Assembly (NCBI RefSeq): GCF_035083965.1 | Contig: NC_089725.1 | Coordinates: forward strand, 25,615,925-25,679,924 | Origin: Branchiostoma lanceolatum | Lineage: Eukaryota > Chordata > Leptocardii > Amphioxiformes > Branchiostomatidae | Reading direction: 5' to 3' | DNA: 64,000 bases | In this document: positions 25,001-34,545 of the stretch, piece by piece | Position numbering within the stretch: position 1 is the stretch's first letter | How the letters are laid out: the number at the start of each line of letters is the position of its first letter | Notes under the pieces: generated by a model | Databases searched by the model: none | Told to the model about the DNA's origin: nothing | The model's input: only the letters and a program-made list of their open reading frames with translations | Program-made: the position numbers and the translations under genes

Positions 25001-25920
25001 ACACACAGCTGCAGTCCACACATGCTCGATGTCTCACCCAAAATAACACACACTACGGCCGGCGAAACGACCGGCAAAACCCTCCCACCAACACCACAGA
25101 CCATCTCTCTCACCAGCCAACGTCTTTCCAGCCGAATTCCTGAAGTTAAAAACAACAGAACGGACCCCTTCTCTGGTTGGCTCAGTATGGCGGATTTCAG
25201 GCTACACATCTCATCTCATCTAACGGTCTTACGGTCTTATATGGCAAACCTCTGCCCCAAAACGGAACTTTCCGCAAACAAGTTTCATTTACTCTCTAAG
25301 ACAAACGACGTCTGCTTGCACTTAGTTTATTTTCCCAGTTTTAGGAAGCCAGCAGAATCTGCGTGAGGCTAGGACAAGGGGACAGACGTAATCGGAGCCA
25401 TCATAACGAAGCGAGTGATCTACAGTTGATATGAGAATACAATCAAACCTCCGATTTGAATATGAGCCATAAATATCTAATGGTTAACCCCAGGCGGTCG
25501 ACATTGGAAATCAAGACCCCCTAAATAAAGCCCTTTGTCGCCCATACAGCACTTGACACATCGGTAAATAGTACCTGTACCTACCCAACAAGGGGCCGCC
25601 CAGCTTTTCGAGGCGCAATCTCCATGGCTGACCCTTCCAGTTAGTAAAGTCATGCTTGGTCGAGAGTGTATATAGCGGCTGTATTCCCCTGGTACAAAAT
25701 CAGATCCGATTTTAGAGGAGAGTAACTGTGCCGGGATGCCCAGAATGTCGCACGCTCAGATGCCTTTCCTTTCGCGTCCAGTCCGGTTCAGCCTTTCCCC
25801 TCTGTCCCCGGGCTACCCGAGGTTCTCTCTAAGTGAAAGCAGAGCTATGAACTTACCGGAGATCACAGTACACACACACAGATAATTCTCAGCACTTACC
25901 AAGGCTACTGCGGTCGCCAT
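12509..25920 (-). CDS. TRIM-A: RING/B-box/coiled-coil/SPRY ubiquitin ligase with a large Ser/Arg/Asp-rich insert
   Basis: Coding exons, 5' to 3' on the minus strand: a possible micro-exon 25920-25900, then 23665(ATG 23662)-23153, 22658-22563 (96 nt), 21074-20841 (234 nt), 18111-18089 (23 nt), 16422-16301 (122 nt), 15679-14534 (1146 nt) and 13053-12509 (545 nt with stop). All phases agree, giving 891 residues from 23662. Domains: RING 33-80, B-box2 about 125-165, coiled coil about 171-285, linker to 328, disordered insert 329-710, PRY/SPRY 711-891. The 96/234/23 exon series is the signature of SPRY-type TRIM genes. The RING resembles MuRF proteins, which lack SPRY. A likely E3 ligase that recruits targets through SPRY; the target is unknown. 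I do not recognise a one-to-one vertebrate orthologue. Confidence 0.88.
14534..15679 (-). CDS. TRIM-A giant Ser/Arg/Asp-rich cassette exon
   Basis: The exon encodes 382 residues and is phase 1 at both ends, so skipping it preserves frame. The first part (VPFQDLVAKYVKTPL) looks folded. The rest is low complexity: Ser runs, RS/SR and RDRD stretches, then Ala-rich repeats of the SALERxxSALDRA type predicted to be helical. Many Ser sites next to Arg are potential SR-kinase targets (inference). TRIM-B has no counterpart. The acceptor GTAG|GTGAGG and donor CAAG|GTACAA are canonical. Antisense open frames across it are by-products of the biased composition. Confidence 0.85.
15665..15936. repeat. 136-bp tandem duplication covering the cassette-exon acceptor
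   Basis: Positions 15665-15800 and 15801-15936 are the same 136 bp with one mismatch noticed (GATTAATA versus GATTGATA). The unit contains the first 15 nt of the cassette exon, its acceptor and about 120 bp of upstream intron. The near identity implies a recent event. Confidence 0.97.
16301..16422 (-). CDS. TRIM-A linker exon
   Basis: The exon has 122 nt, phase 2 in and phase 1 out, and encodes KMSKEIAQEVEPRSEEAEAI and on to MDFCQ. It corresponds to the TRIM linker (COS-like region) between coiled coil and C-terminal module. The donor is CAAG|GTACGC. Confidence 0.85.
16943..17130. repeat. Foldback element, CCAAGCAGAGG family (copy 1)
   Basis: The left arm starts CTCCAAGCAGAGGTAGG and runs to CAGTGTTTCAG. 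The right arm starts CTGAAACACTGAG and ends CCTACCTCTGTA, an imperfect reverse complement. The same terminal motif marks foldbacks at 22145 and 27741. It lies in a TRIM-A intron. Confidence 0.7.
18089..18111 (-). CDS. TRIM-A 23-nt micro-exon
   Basis: The exon lies between GAGCAG| and |GTAAGTAG and encodes NVPELEE plus two bases (phase 0 to 2). A 23-nt exon at this exact place is a hallmark of SPRY-type TRIM genes. It is too short for an open-frame search and is supported by splice sites, phase and family architecture. Confidence 0.85.
19170..20165 (+). repeat. Composite dispersed repeat with about 255-bp internal period
   Basis: The block starts with ACCTTCGCCGAGAAGGTTATG. The phrase TTGATGGATGGT followed by ATGATTTTTGGTA recurs about 255 bp apart (near 19530 and 19785). 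Between are four or five palindromic modules of ATGCAAAT facing ATTTGCAT. It also holds two copies of a GCCCCCTAGCGGCTT module (near 19321 and 19455), seen again near 53190. It occupies a TRIM-A intron. Confidence 0.75.
20841..22658 (-). CDS. TRIM-A coiled-coil exons (96 nt and 234 nt)
   Basis: Exon 22658-22563 encodes 32 residues (KIETEMNRLKQKNSD) and exon 21074-20841 encodes 78 residues rich in Glu, Lys and Leu (LINERKDALVEKLEKEQRE). Both start and end in phase 0. They should form the antiparallel TRIM dimer helix. The sizes equal those of the canonical SPRY-TRIM exons. The intron between them (20 bp short of 1.5 kb) carries a foldback at 22145-22257. Confidence 0.9.
22145..22257. repeat. 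Foldback element, CCAAGCAGAGG family (copy 2)
   Basis: The left arm TACTCTCCAAGCAGAGGTTC and the right arm ending CTCTGCTTGGAGGGTA are inverted copies that continue inward as CGGCT/AGCCG. It lies in the intron between the two TRIM-A coiled-coil exons and has no open frame. Confidence 0.8.
23153..23662 (-). CDS. TRIM-A RING plus B-box exon
   Basis: The RING ligands are CPVC, CQHNLCRHC and CPTC at residues 33-80. The stretch GLKRNILVETIIESY after the RING is close to MuRF family sequence. The B-box2 runs from CRDHKDERVNLYC to HNQHNIIEL. The exon ends KEKK|GTCAGT in phase 0. TRIM-B splits the same region over three exons, so either TRIM-A lost two introns or TRIM-B gained them. Confidence 0.93.
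25900..25920 (-). CDS. Possible TRIM-A first coding micro-exon
   Basis: The minus strand reads ATGGCGACCGCAGTAGCCTTG followed by a strong donor GTAAGTG. Seven codons (MATAVAL) end in phase 0. An acceptor TTCAG| just before TTGATG at 23665 continues in phase 0 into the RING exon, giving MATAVALLMTSLG. It sits below a GC-rich, CpG-containing stretch (26014-26060). If wrong, translation starts at the Met at 23662. Confidence 0.5.
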
Positions 25921-26034
25921 TTTTCTTCGCTAGGCACTGTTAGAACCGAGGCCACGGCGACTGACTTGAAGCGAGGCATCTGTTTGCCTTTCCTAATACG
26001 TAGCTGCCATTCTGGGCCGGGCCGTGCATGGGGC

Positions 26035-26042
26035 TGACGTCA
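26035..26042. promoter_or_regulatory. Perfect CRE palindrome (TGACGTCA) in the putative TRIM-A promoter
   Basis: TGACGTCA lies about 115 bp upstream of the candidate first ATG of TRIM-A, inside a GC-rich patch with GGGCGG and CGCGCGC. The consensus is that of CREB/ATF factors. Its function here is inferred. Confidence 0.45.
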
Positions 26043-26351
26043 GGCCTGGGCGGCGCGCGCACAGGAATCTCCGGAATCCCCACTTCTAACCCTCAAGTAG
26101 TGGGGTTCTGACTTCGGCCGGGGACTGAGCCTGATTGGATTACTTACTCCAGGATCGTCTCAAGGAAGTCAGCTGGGAGAAGGTCTTTACTTGGCGAGAG
26201 GTCCCATTTCCGCCTTGAGCACCCCCCGATTCCGGCAAAACTTTGTCGGTTTGAATCGCTCCACGCCCAGGCACTCTGCCACACTTCTCAACAAACTTCT
26301 AACTGCATAGGCAAACTTAGCTTTGGCAACACGCGTGCTAAACTTACCTCG

Positions 26352-26480
26352 CGGGTTGTGAGTGTAAAATTATCTGGATATTTTCTGAGAGCTCTGAGGT
26401 GACTGCATTTTAATTTCCTTTCTTGCTCAGCCCTGCCACAATAAAGTGTTCTTATGTACATACTTAACACTCACAACCCG
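26352..26480. repeat. Small terminal-inverted-repeat element
   Basis: Perfect 14-bp inverted repeats CGGGTTGTGAGTGT (26352-26365) and ACACTCACAACCCG (26467-26480) bound a 129-bp non-coding unit. No clear target-site duplication is visible. It resembles a MITE. Confidence 0.65.
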
Positions 26481-27740
26481 TGTATGTACGTGTCACTGAG
26501 ACCAGAATTGTCGGTAAAAGAAGTTCTTACCAGGACCACTACTTGTTCATCATGGAACGCGTCGTTCTTCCAACGGCATGAAAATAACTGAGACGTCAAC
26601 GTTTATAACGATTTGCTTATTTCTACATACAGCACGGAGACGGTTTAGGTTTCTTCTGGTTTGTGCCCTCCTCGGTTCCCTGACCCTGAGTCTATAAAAC
26701 ACAGTCTCCAAGACGTGCTTGCCATAGGCTGCTGGCTGTTTGATATTTGGCATTTGATATTTGCACGAGTAAACTATTTACCCTGGTTAAATACCTGAGG
26801 CGAGTTGTCCGCGGCAGGGGTTCCACAAACACGACGTGTGACCAGGGGACAGACATGGGGAAAATGTCGACTATGGCACACACTAGATCTCGAGTTATCT
26901 TATTAACGTGATAAACCACGGGAAAATGCCGAAAGGGCGGATAAAGAGACTGGTCTAGTATGTGGTACAATCACTTTTTTTCTTTCCGTGGCCGCCACGA
27001 TGCTATTTAAAGCCAAGGAAGTTCTCTTCTTGTCTCTACAAGATGTACCGTCTGGCACCCCTGTAATAATGCCAGAAGGCATAAAAATATTGACTTGAAT
27101 CTGCCACAAGGAGGAGAGCATGACCTGAACGATCATATCAATAAGCTATACGTCACAATGTGGATCAAAAGTCGACGACCTTGAACTTGAAATGATAAAA
27201 AAATAAAAGTGCAAACGACCTATTGGTCCACGGTAACCAGACGCTTATATCAACATCGCCACTAAAATTGTGAATGGAGCGAATAAAGCATCCAAGTATC
27301 CAAGGAAGTACATAAATCGTAACATTGCTCTACTTGTTTTATGGACGTCATGTTCAAGGGGGGTCTTTTTATCTTTCAGTGTGCTCAAGGGACGAAACTA
27401 CGCGCGACACTCGCAGCTCTTGTCACAGTGGCAAGTTAAGTGTCTAAATAGCAATAGATTAAAGCTATTAAGAGCTAAACCCTTGACCACAATGAAGACA
27501 CCGCCCGCTCACCTGGGGACTCCCATACCCATCTCAATCCTCTCCCACGGGTAGCACGGTCCACAGAACCGCCCAAGACATTACATAAACTTGTCTCCTG
27601 CCAGGAAAGGTCAAACATCCCGAGGGGGCGTTAGGTCGCTCGCACGCGAGGAACGAGACGTGACGTTCACGGGCCGGACCACCTGGAAACAATCTTAACC
27701 CATAGCCTCCATGGCAGGCTTCTGGGCTGGGCCCTTTTCA

Positions 27741-27850
27741 TACTCTCCAAGCAGAGGTCGTTGGGGGAAGACTGTGACCTTGTTATCATATGCCCCGTTT
27801 TGGTGGGCACAAGGTCCCAATCTTCCTGAACAACCTCTGATTGGAGAGTA
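27741..27850. repeat. Foldback element, CCAAGCAGAGG family (copy 3)
   Basis: The arms TACTCTCCAAGCAGAGGT and ACCTCTGATTGGAGAGTA are inverted copies with a mismatch. It is the third member of the family in this window and shares the TACTCTCCAA terminus. Confidence 0.75.
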
Positions 27851-29538
27851 CCCCTTTCGGACTTTAATATTGCCTTCGCCAAGAGGGTTATGCTTTCGGT
27901 GCCGATTGTTTGTGGGTGTGTTTGTGAGTGGGTGTTTTTTTTGTTTGCTTATTTGTGGAGTAGGATTTTACCATGCTCAATATTGACCATATGAATGAAA
28001 AATAGGATAACGCAAGAAGCTGTGAATGGATCCGTATCGGTATCTGTGGATACGTGTCTGCAAAACGAGAGACAAGTTCGATTATGGATTTCCATATCCG
28101 TCTCCATGCCGTCTGTTTTCTAATTGTAGATCGTGATCAGGTCTGACAGCTGCCCGTGAACGTGAATCTGGTAACTCTGTACCAGAACTTATATATACAT
28201 GTATACAAAATCATAAAACAGCACATACTGTACTAAGCCCGAAGAAAGCCAAGTCAAGAAGTTTGCTATGAAGGCTACTCCCTGCCTTGGAGAACGCCCA
28301 AGAATGATAACATACACAACGAATGCTTTTCTGCCAAGAATTTGGGGACATTATAGTGATGTATGCTGTTTTTGGCGGCCGTCTTTACTTAAATAGTGGT
28401 TTCCATAATCTCCCCGTTAATTGTACGTTCAACAATGATAGGTAGGCAATAATGATTGTCAACTAGCTTTTCCATACAACGCGTACAAGCGATGACACAC
28501 TTCGTCGAACCGGTTGACAGATGTCAGGGGCGTTCTGTGTGTCGAACTGTTGCAAGCAACTATGTATAAAAGAGGATATCGCCATTTCGCGAATTATCAA
28601 CAAGACTTTCGCCTAAACCATCGACAGGACGTAACATTACATGCTAAATACCTTGTGTTCTGGGTCCACTTATAAACGAGGCCTTCAGTCAGCCGGTGTC
28701 AACGTGTGGTTAAGTGCGAAGTGTCGAGAGGTCATCTACCAGACGACGAGGGGAGAAATATGATCGTTACATCTTTTTCATTGCGTTTTTCGTCTCCCTC
28801 GAATGCGAACATTGGTATATATCAATGCCCATACCAGATTTGATGTACATACGACATATAACGAACTCCGTCACAGTTACAAGTCAGAATATAACACTAG
28901 CGGTCGGTCCCCGAGCTAATCGGTGTTGACAGGTACCCCGTGTACAGTCTACCGCACTGAAGATGTCTGGAATAAACAGACGATAACCTCCTAATAGGTT
29001 CGACCATAGAAACGATCCGCCAACATGTCACAGACGTGTTACAGGGGTGAATAAGCCGGTACTGTTCTAGGCTTTGTTTCCGTTTACTTATTTAGTGTGA
29101 AAAATATATAACTAATATCATTTCCGTCTTAGTGCTTTATATAAAAGATATACCATTCTTCTATTTACATTCAGGCCAACCAATACTTACTTATATCAAA
29201 GTAATAAAGGCTTTAGACTAACAAATTGTACGTCAATGAATAGTAGTCAAAATATTTCATGTCTTAGCTACTACGTATATATAACTGTTAAATGTACAGG
29301 GCTATGTGTAAGTCACGTCTTATGTGTAACGTAGCCGTAAATAGGAATGGTGGTTTTAAATGATTTATATGGAACCACCCTGTAGGTGTTTTAAAGTGCA
29401 TATGCCACCAATGGCACTAAAAAGAAACATTTAACTATAGTTAATATCATTCAATGACTAGAGACATTTGTACAACATATACACCCTTATGATGTTGTTG
29501 AACATAGAACTTTACAAATCACACTTCCCGTTGATCTA

Positions 29539-30619
29539 CTAGTATCCAACCATCCTCCCCATCAGGTTGATGAAGTTGTAGATCACCTTTCCGGAGTGGG
29601 CAGACGAGCTGTGGAACTCTGGTGCTGTCCTGCCCGTATACAGGACCAAGTGGCCCTCCCCGACTGAGAAAGCCGGGCAGATGGGGCCCTCTCCCCTGAC
29701 GTCTAAAAACCTGTGCACTACCGCGTAGTCCCGCATGGTGTCGAAGAACGTCAGTGTCCCGTGCTCGCAGTCCAACAGTACGCCGATCATCCTGGGGTAT
29801 TCCTGAATAGATAACATGTATATCTGCACGTCGTGATGGGCAAAATAGTCTCCGCCTTCCCGGCTGATGCACCAGGCATCGGCGGTGCACCCGAGCGACT
29901 TTTCCCGAGCAACCCGGCAGGAGGCGACGCCGAGTCGGTACGTGGTTGCCCCAGACACGTCCACCTCCCAGTAGTGAGTCCCGTTGCTGAGGAACACGCT
30001 ACCCAGCACGCTGTAGGAAAATCTAAGAAATGAGAAAGAGAGGTTAGGGAGTGACAGATGCTTCGACGAAAAGAATGCTTCTCACTAAAGAATACCGAGT
30101 GTACGATGCATCAAAGATTCACCGATATCATGTATTTGGCAACTTCAATTCTACTTCCGGACAGCAGGAATACGTGCGGGTTTCTCTCAGACTCTTCCAG
30201 ACTAATTACGCTGGCTATAGGGAGAATATTTGCCAGGGATGTCTAGCCAACCAACAGGATTTCTTCGGCCGGGGAGGGGGAAATGTGACTTCCCGTGGAC
30301 TGACTCTGCCGGCCAATGTTGCCTTATTTTGTCCAATTCTACTCTCCATACCCCCGTAGAAAGGCCTGGTGGGGGATAGGTTTCTCTTGTTATTACGACT
30401 AGCCTAACTAATGCATATCTTGAGAGGAATTCGAAGGACGTTGTAACCTGGTAAAGCGCTCCGAGTTTCCACAGCTGTCGGAACCGCTGGAACAAGCAGA
30501 TGAGTCGAGTGAAGCATGGCGACAGGTTCGTCTCTCGGCGTCCATAGCAACCACTGTGTTGCCATGGCGCAGCACCAGCTCGCGGTGGGCCGTACGGGGG
30601 TCAAGGGTGAACCTCGTGC
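29539..30619 (-). CDS. TRIM-B PRY and SPRY exons
   Basis: Exon 30619-30448 (172 nt) encodes the PRY part, TRFTLDPRTAHRELVLRHG, plus a Ser/Cys-rich loop. Exon 30010-29539 encodes the SPRY core (THYWEVDVSG, YRLGVAS, GVLLDCEHG, ICPAFSVGEG) to the stop after MGRMVGY. The PRY exon starts in phase 1, the same phase as the TRIM-A SPRY exon, which fixes the shared ancestral junction. Confidence 0.9.
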
Positions 30620-33600
30620 CTGGTAACAGGTAGGAACACCAGACTATCTCAAATATTGCTTTCTTCAAGTGAATACTACTGGTGCGAAGAGTCGATCTAG
30701 TAATAGTGCTTGAGGGTTTCAAATAGAAGTGCAGTCCGGTACTTCGCCGTAACTGGCGCCAAATCAAAATGAAATAATGCGGACGATCTTCTAGTTAAAG
30801 ATGCTGGTACTGAGATAAACATATCTTGATTCCTTTCAAAAAACATAGGCACACCTTACTCATATAAAATGACAATTGACAGTAACAAGTGGCTTGCCGT
30901 AATAGCACTTACGAGATAGTTAGATCTACAAAAAGTTAAACTTTCTGTCAAAGATCACCAGAGGCAAACGCCAATGCAAAAGAAAACAAATAGAAGGACT
31001 ATATAGATTACGAGAAGGGCCTCCTTACCCTCCTCCTGACTTAAGCTGATGACCATCTCCTTCTCCCTGTGTAAGTCTATCCCCGCGTGCAGGAAGTGGG
31101 AGTCGGCGGCAGGGAGCCGCGCCATGTCCCTCACCATGGACACCGCCTGGTCTATCCTGGGGAGATTTTCAGTTGTTAAAGACAAAGAACAAAAAAATTA
31201 CGAAGAAATAAAAGAAAAGTCCTGCACGGTTGGCAAGCCTTTGCAATATGGTGGTTCGTCCTCAAATATCCACAAGCGTCCACACTACACAGATATCGTA
31301 CAAACGTTCGCAAATGTTCGCGAATGTTCAGAATCATTAAATGTTCGCGAATGTTCAGAACCATTCAGAAATGCCCAGAAATGTCCAGAAATGCCCGCAA
31401 GCGTTTACAAACCGTCGCAAACGTTCACAAACGCCATCAATTGTTCATAAACTGTCGAAAACATATACAAACGTCCGCAGACGCTCACAAACGCGTCTTC
31501 GAATCTCTCAAAAAGTCTACCTTTGTTTTGTCTGTCCCGCAAGCACCACGAAAGCTCCCAGGTCGGTCTCGTCCAGCGCCAGCCGTGCCTGACTGCTAAC
31601 CACCCGGCTGTTATCAAGCACGTCGCGGCACGTGTCGGCCTGCTCACCGAGCTCCTGCAGCTTCCCCCCGGCCTCCTCCTCCACCCGCGCCATCAGCCCC
31701 AACTTACGATCCTCCAGCAGCGAGATCAGCTCGTCGTACGCGCTCGTCACCTTACCCTTCTCTTCCTCAGCTTTGTCCTGACGGGCACAGGGAAGGGGTG
31801 GTTTGTCAACTTCATCAATAAAGACGACGTTGTAAAGAGCAGCGAGAGGGACCCAAATGTTAAACTAACACGTTTACGATGAAACAAAACACTATTCTTA
31901 GTATGTTAACGTTCATATAGCTTAAGAATCAACAGATTTCTAAACAAATAAGTATTTTTATCAGCTGTCATCCACAATTATGTCTGGACAATTAGATTCA
32001 ATTCAATCTTATCCCGAAATAAGCTGTCTCTAACAACATTTTTATTCTTAAGAATCTTCATAGACCACATGTTAGGTCAAACACAAACACCAAAGCGGGT
32101 GGTCCTACCTTGACCTCCATGATGACGGAGTTCAGCAGCTCTATGAAGCTGTCCAGTTCACCGTTGGTCTGGTCCAGACGCTCCAAACTGGCCTCGAGGT
32201 GCGCCTAAAATAGTAAAGCCATAGGTCTCAGACTGACGCAGCATTACGCTTTTTCTATGAAAATGTAGTAACGTTAGTGCAATGTCGCTTCGCCAGGGAT
32301 CACATTTACAACCAAGCAAACGGAGTCACCCCCAGGCCCTTCTCTCACCCCAGCTCGTATGCACCTTATGCCTGTCCTTGGTGCTACTTCTCCTTCACAC
32401 ATGTACATCGCATGCATATCCATGGTGCTACTTCTCCTTCACACGTGTACATCGCATGTCTGTCCTTGGTACTACTTTTTCTTCACACGTGTACATCGCA
32501 TGCCTGTCCATGGCGCTACTTCTTCTTCACACGTGTGCATCCCATGTCTGTCCTTGGTGCTGATCTACTGTCTCCCGTAAACGGGTGCTGCTTTCAGCTA
32601 GTCGCGTCATCTTTTATACTACGATTCTGGCATCTGAGATCCTCTCGGATGTGGGATGTCTATTCTGACTACTTCACAGCCTTTGCTTCGTAGTTAAGCA
32701 ATAAAATCTGATTTGATTCACCAGATTCACCGTAGTACAATTAACGAGTATTCTTTTCCTTCACATTAAATCTTTATCAAAATATTGATAACGTCGACTG
32801 TGTTACGAAGACAATGTGCGTAGAGTTACTAACCTTCTTCCATTGGAACACGCGGCCCAGCTCCGTGACGTCGTGGTGCCGATGCAGAGTGATGACGCAG
32901 CGGGCACAGATGGCCCTGTCGTCTGTCTGACAGAACAGGTTCACCCTCTCGTCGGGATGATCCGCACACATGGTCGTCTGGACGGGACACAACGACAATG
33001 AAAATATTCGACCATGAGATTAACATTTAGGGGTTTGGGAAATGCTGTCTCTTTTGTGTACCATTGGAACATCGGGACTGTTTAAGACAGGGATTCATTT
33101 CTGCTTTCAGTCGTACTTCAAACTTTTATTAAAATCAACATAGCAGCACATGGTACTCAATGCAGATAGTACTAAATTGCGTTGATTTTTTTTACAGAAT
33201 AGATTAAAAGCAAAACAGTACCACACCAGGGAACAAAGCTGACCAAGACTTATATAGAATCCACGAAATTAAAAAGTATCATGTAAACAACCTTTCAAAA
33301 AATCTAAAAAAGACTTTGCGTCTTTGTGACATGAAAGTATTGTGTACATGATGACGATGTTGAACCCCGAGCGATAGAACCTGGATACCTACATATCATA
33401 TAAGGAAAGTGGCAGCTAGAGGGAAACGTAATGATTTATCCTCCCCCAACTTCTACTAAAAGATTAATCTGTGATACCTTTGGTTTGGGCTTGGCCTGCT
33501 CCTCCTGCCATGTCTCTAGGACCTTCTCGGCCAGACGGTTTCGCGCCACCCCGTCCACCCCGCGGGACAGCCAGAACTCCTCCCGGCACACGGGGCAGCG

Positions 33601-34545
33601 GATCCGGCGGGACCTACAAGAGAACAAAACAGTCAGTCAACGGATAGGTTAATTCATAAATCAATATCTTAATCTTTGTAGAGTTTTCATAGACTTCTGT
33701 ATCAGCAATGGTTCACCCGTGCTGAACCAGTTGTGTGGCCGATTTGACCATTGATTCCGAGCACTGGAGCACCAGTACGGGACCTGTGACTTCTGTACGT
33801 TTGCATGACAGCAAGATCAGGATTTAAACCCCCGAAGTCAGGCCCATTAGTGGGATTGCTGAATATGAGGGTACGGCTCGCTATGAGGGGTGTTTTCAGT
33901 CCTCTATCTGCAGAACGCCATGAAAGGCAACGCAGCAGACTGCATCATGTCACCCTGCACTTACTGACTCGGACCACACTTGTAGAATAGAGAAAATAAT
34001 TATATACGGTTGGCCAAGGCGTGTTAATGTGCACGAACGTGTTGAACAAGCCAATAAAATACTGTATAGTACGTGATTACGCCAAAGTACTGACTAGCAC
34101 GCATATTTATGGGCTGTGATCTGGTCATGCAAATCTCAAAGACAACTGAGGGAATTGTGATATCAAAATACGGTGTATCAGCTCAATGTTAATCACTGAC
34201 CACATTGTTTCATATTGAAGAAGAAACACTAACGTTACAGTCCAAGTCGTCAATTCAAACGTTTGGAGTATCTGTGTTGAAAGAATGGGTCTTAAATTCC
34301 TGAAATGCATCTCTGTCTCACCTGTATGGTCCCTGGAACATGTCCCGGAGACAGGCCTGGCAGAAGTTGTGTTGACAGGGCAGCATGAGGACGGGGACGG
34401 TCAGCAGGTCCAGGCAGATCGGACACTTCAGGTCGGACAGGACCGTCTCTATGACCGCCTGCGGGGTCGTGTCGACACAGGCCACCGGCAGGGAGTTGGG
34501 GGGAGGGGGCGCATCCAAGCCGTCTTTCCGCGGGGCAGCCATCAT
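29539..34545 (-). CDS. TRIM-B: RING/B-box/coiled-coil/SPRY ubiquitin ligase
   Basis: Coding exons on the minus strand: 34545-34322, 33613-33478, 32977-32834, 32204-32109 (96 nt), 31777-31521 (257 nt), 31156-31029, 30619-30448 and 30010-29539. All phases join, giving 542 residues. Domains: RING 41-84 (CPIC, CQHNFCQAC, CPVC), B-box2 about 124-163, coiled coil about 169-285, linker to 328, PRY/SPRY 329-542. The coding length before the SPRY junction is 985 nt, the same as in TRIM-A counted from 23662, and the junction phases match, so the two are tandem paralogues. A likely E3 ligase of unknown target. A GTG at the start of the first exon's acceptor (CCCCAG|GTTTGT) suggests a 5' untranslated exon further upstream, perhaps near 34970-35010. 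Confidence 0.9.
31256..31500 (+). repeat. Degenerate short-unit minisatellite in a TRIM-B intron
   Basis: Variants of roughly 13 bp built on ACAAACGTTCGCA and AATGTTCGCGAATGTTCAGAA are strung head to tail. They produce spurious long open frames rich in His, Lys and Arg. The intron is only 364 bp (31157-31520), so the array fills most of it. Confidence 0.7.
31521..31777 (-). CDS. TRIM-B fused coiled-coil exon (257 nt)
   Basis: The exon encodes KGKVTSAYDELISLLEDRKL and on to AGQTKQR, phase 0 in and phase 2 out. Its length is 257, exactly 234 plus 23, so it looks like the standard coiled-coil exon fused to the standard 23-nt micro-exon by loss of the intron between them. TRIM-A keeps the two apart. 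Confidence 0.85.
32371..32570 (+). repeat. 44-bp minisatellite in a TRIM-B intron
   Basis: A unit reading TCCTTGGTGCTACTTCTCC, then TTCACACGTGTACATCGCATG, recurs with an exact 44-bp spacing at 32380, 32424, 32468, 32512 and 32556. Open frames through it are artefacts of the array. Confidence 0.9.
32834..32977 (-). CDS. TRIM-B B-box exon
   Basis: The 144-nt exon is phase 0 at both ends and encodes one complete B-box2: MCADHPDERVNLFC, CARC, then HRHHDVTEL. It is bounded by CCAG| and |GTTAGT. Being symmetric, it can be skipped without a frameshift. Confidence 0.92.
33478..34545 (-). CDS. TRIM-B RING exons 1 and 2
   Basis: Exon 34545-34322 starts MMAAPRKDG and carries CPICLDLL and CQHNFCQAC; it ends TACAG| in phase 2. 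Exon 33613-33478 supplies the last zinc ligands (CPVCREEF) and the post-RING helix (GVARNRLAEKVLETW). An intron therefore splits the RING itself, unlike in TRIM-A. Confidence 0.9.

Larger units (their letters stand above)
25921..29538. other. Intergenic region between TRIM-B and TRIM-A, with repeats
   Basis: This 3.6-kb interval holds the presumed TRIM-A promoter on its left side, two foldbacks (26352-26480, 27741-27850) and a fragment of a dispersed repeat starting TTGCCTTCGCCAAGAGGGTTATG near 27869. I saw no canonical polyadenylation hexamer just beyond the TRIM-B stop, and no open frame that resembles a known protein. Confidence 0.5.

Noticed and set aside
24694..25366. Overlapping open frames on both strands (171 and 122 codons)
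   Set aside because: No recognisable domain, no family resemblance and no splice-site support; they lie in the first intron of TRIM-A.
32277..32693. Three overlapping plus-strand frames with repeated Cys/His text
   Set aside because: They are produced by the 44-bp minisatellite, whose length is not a multiple of three, so every frame repeats.
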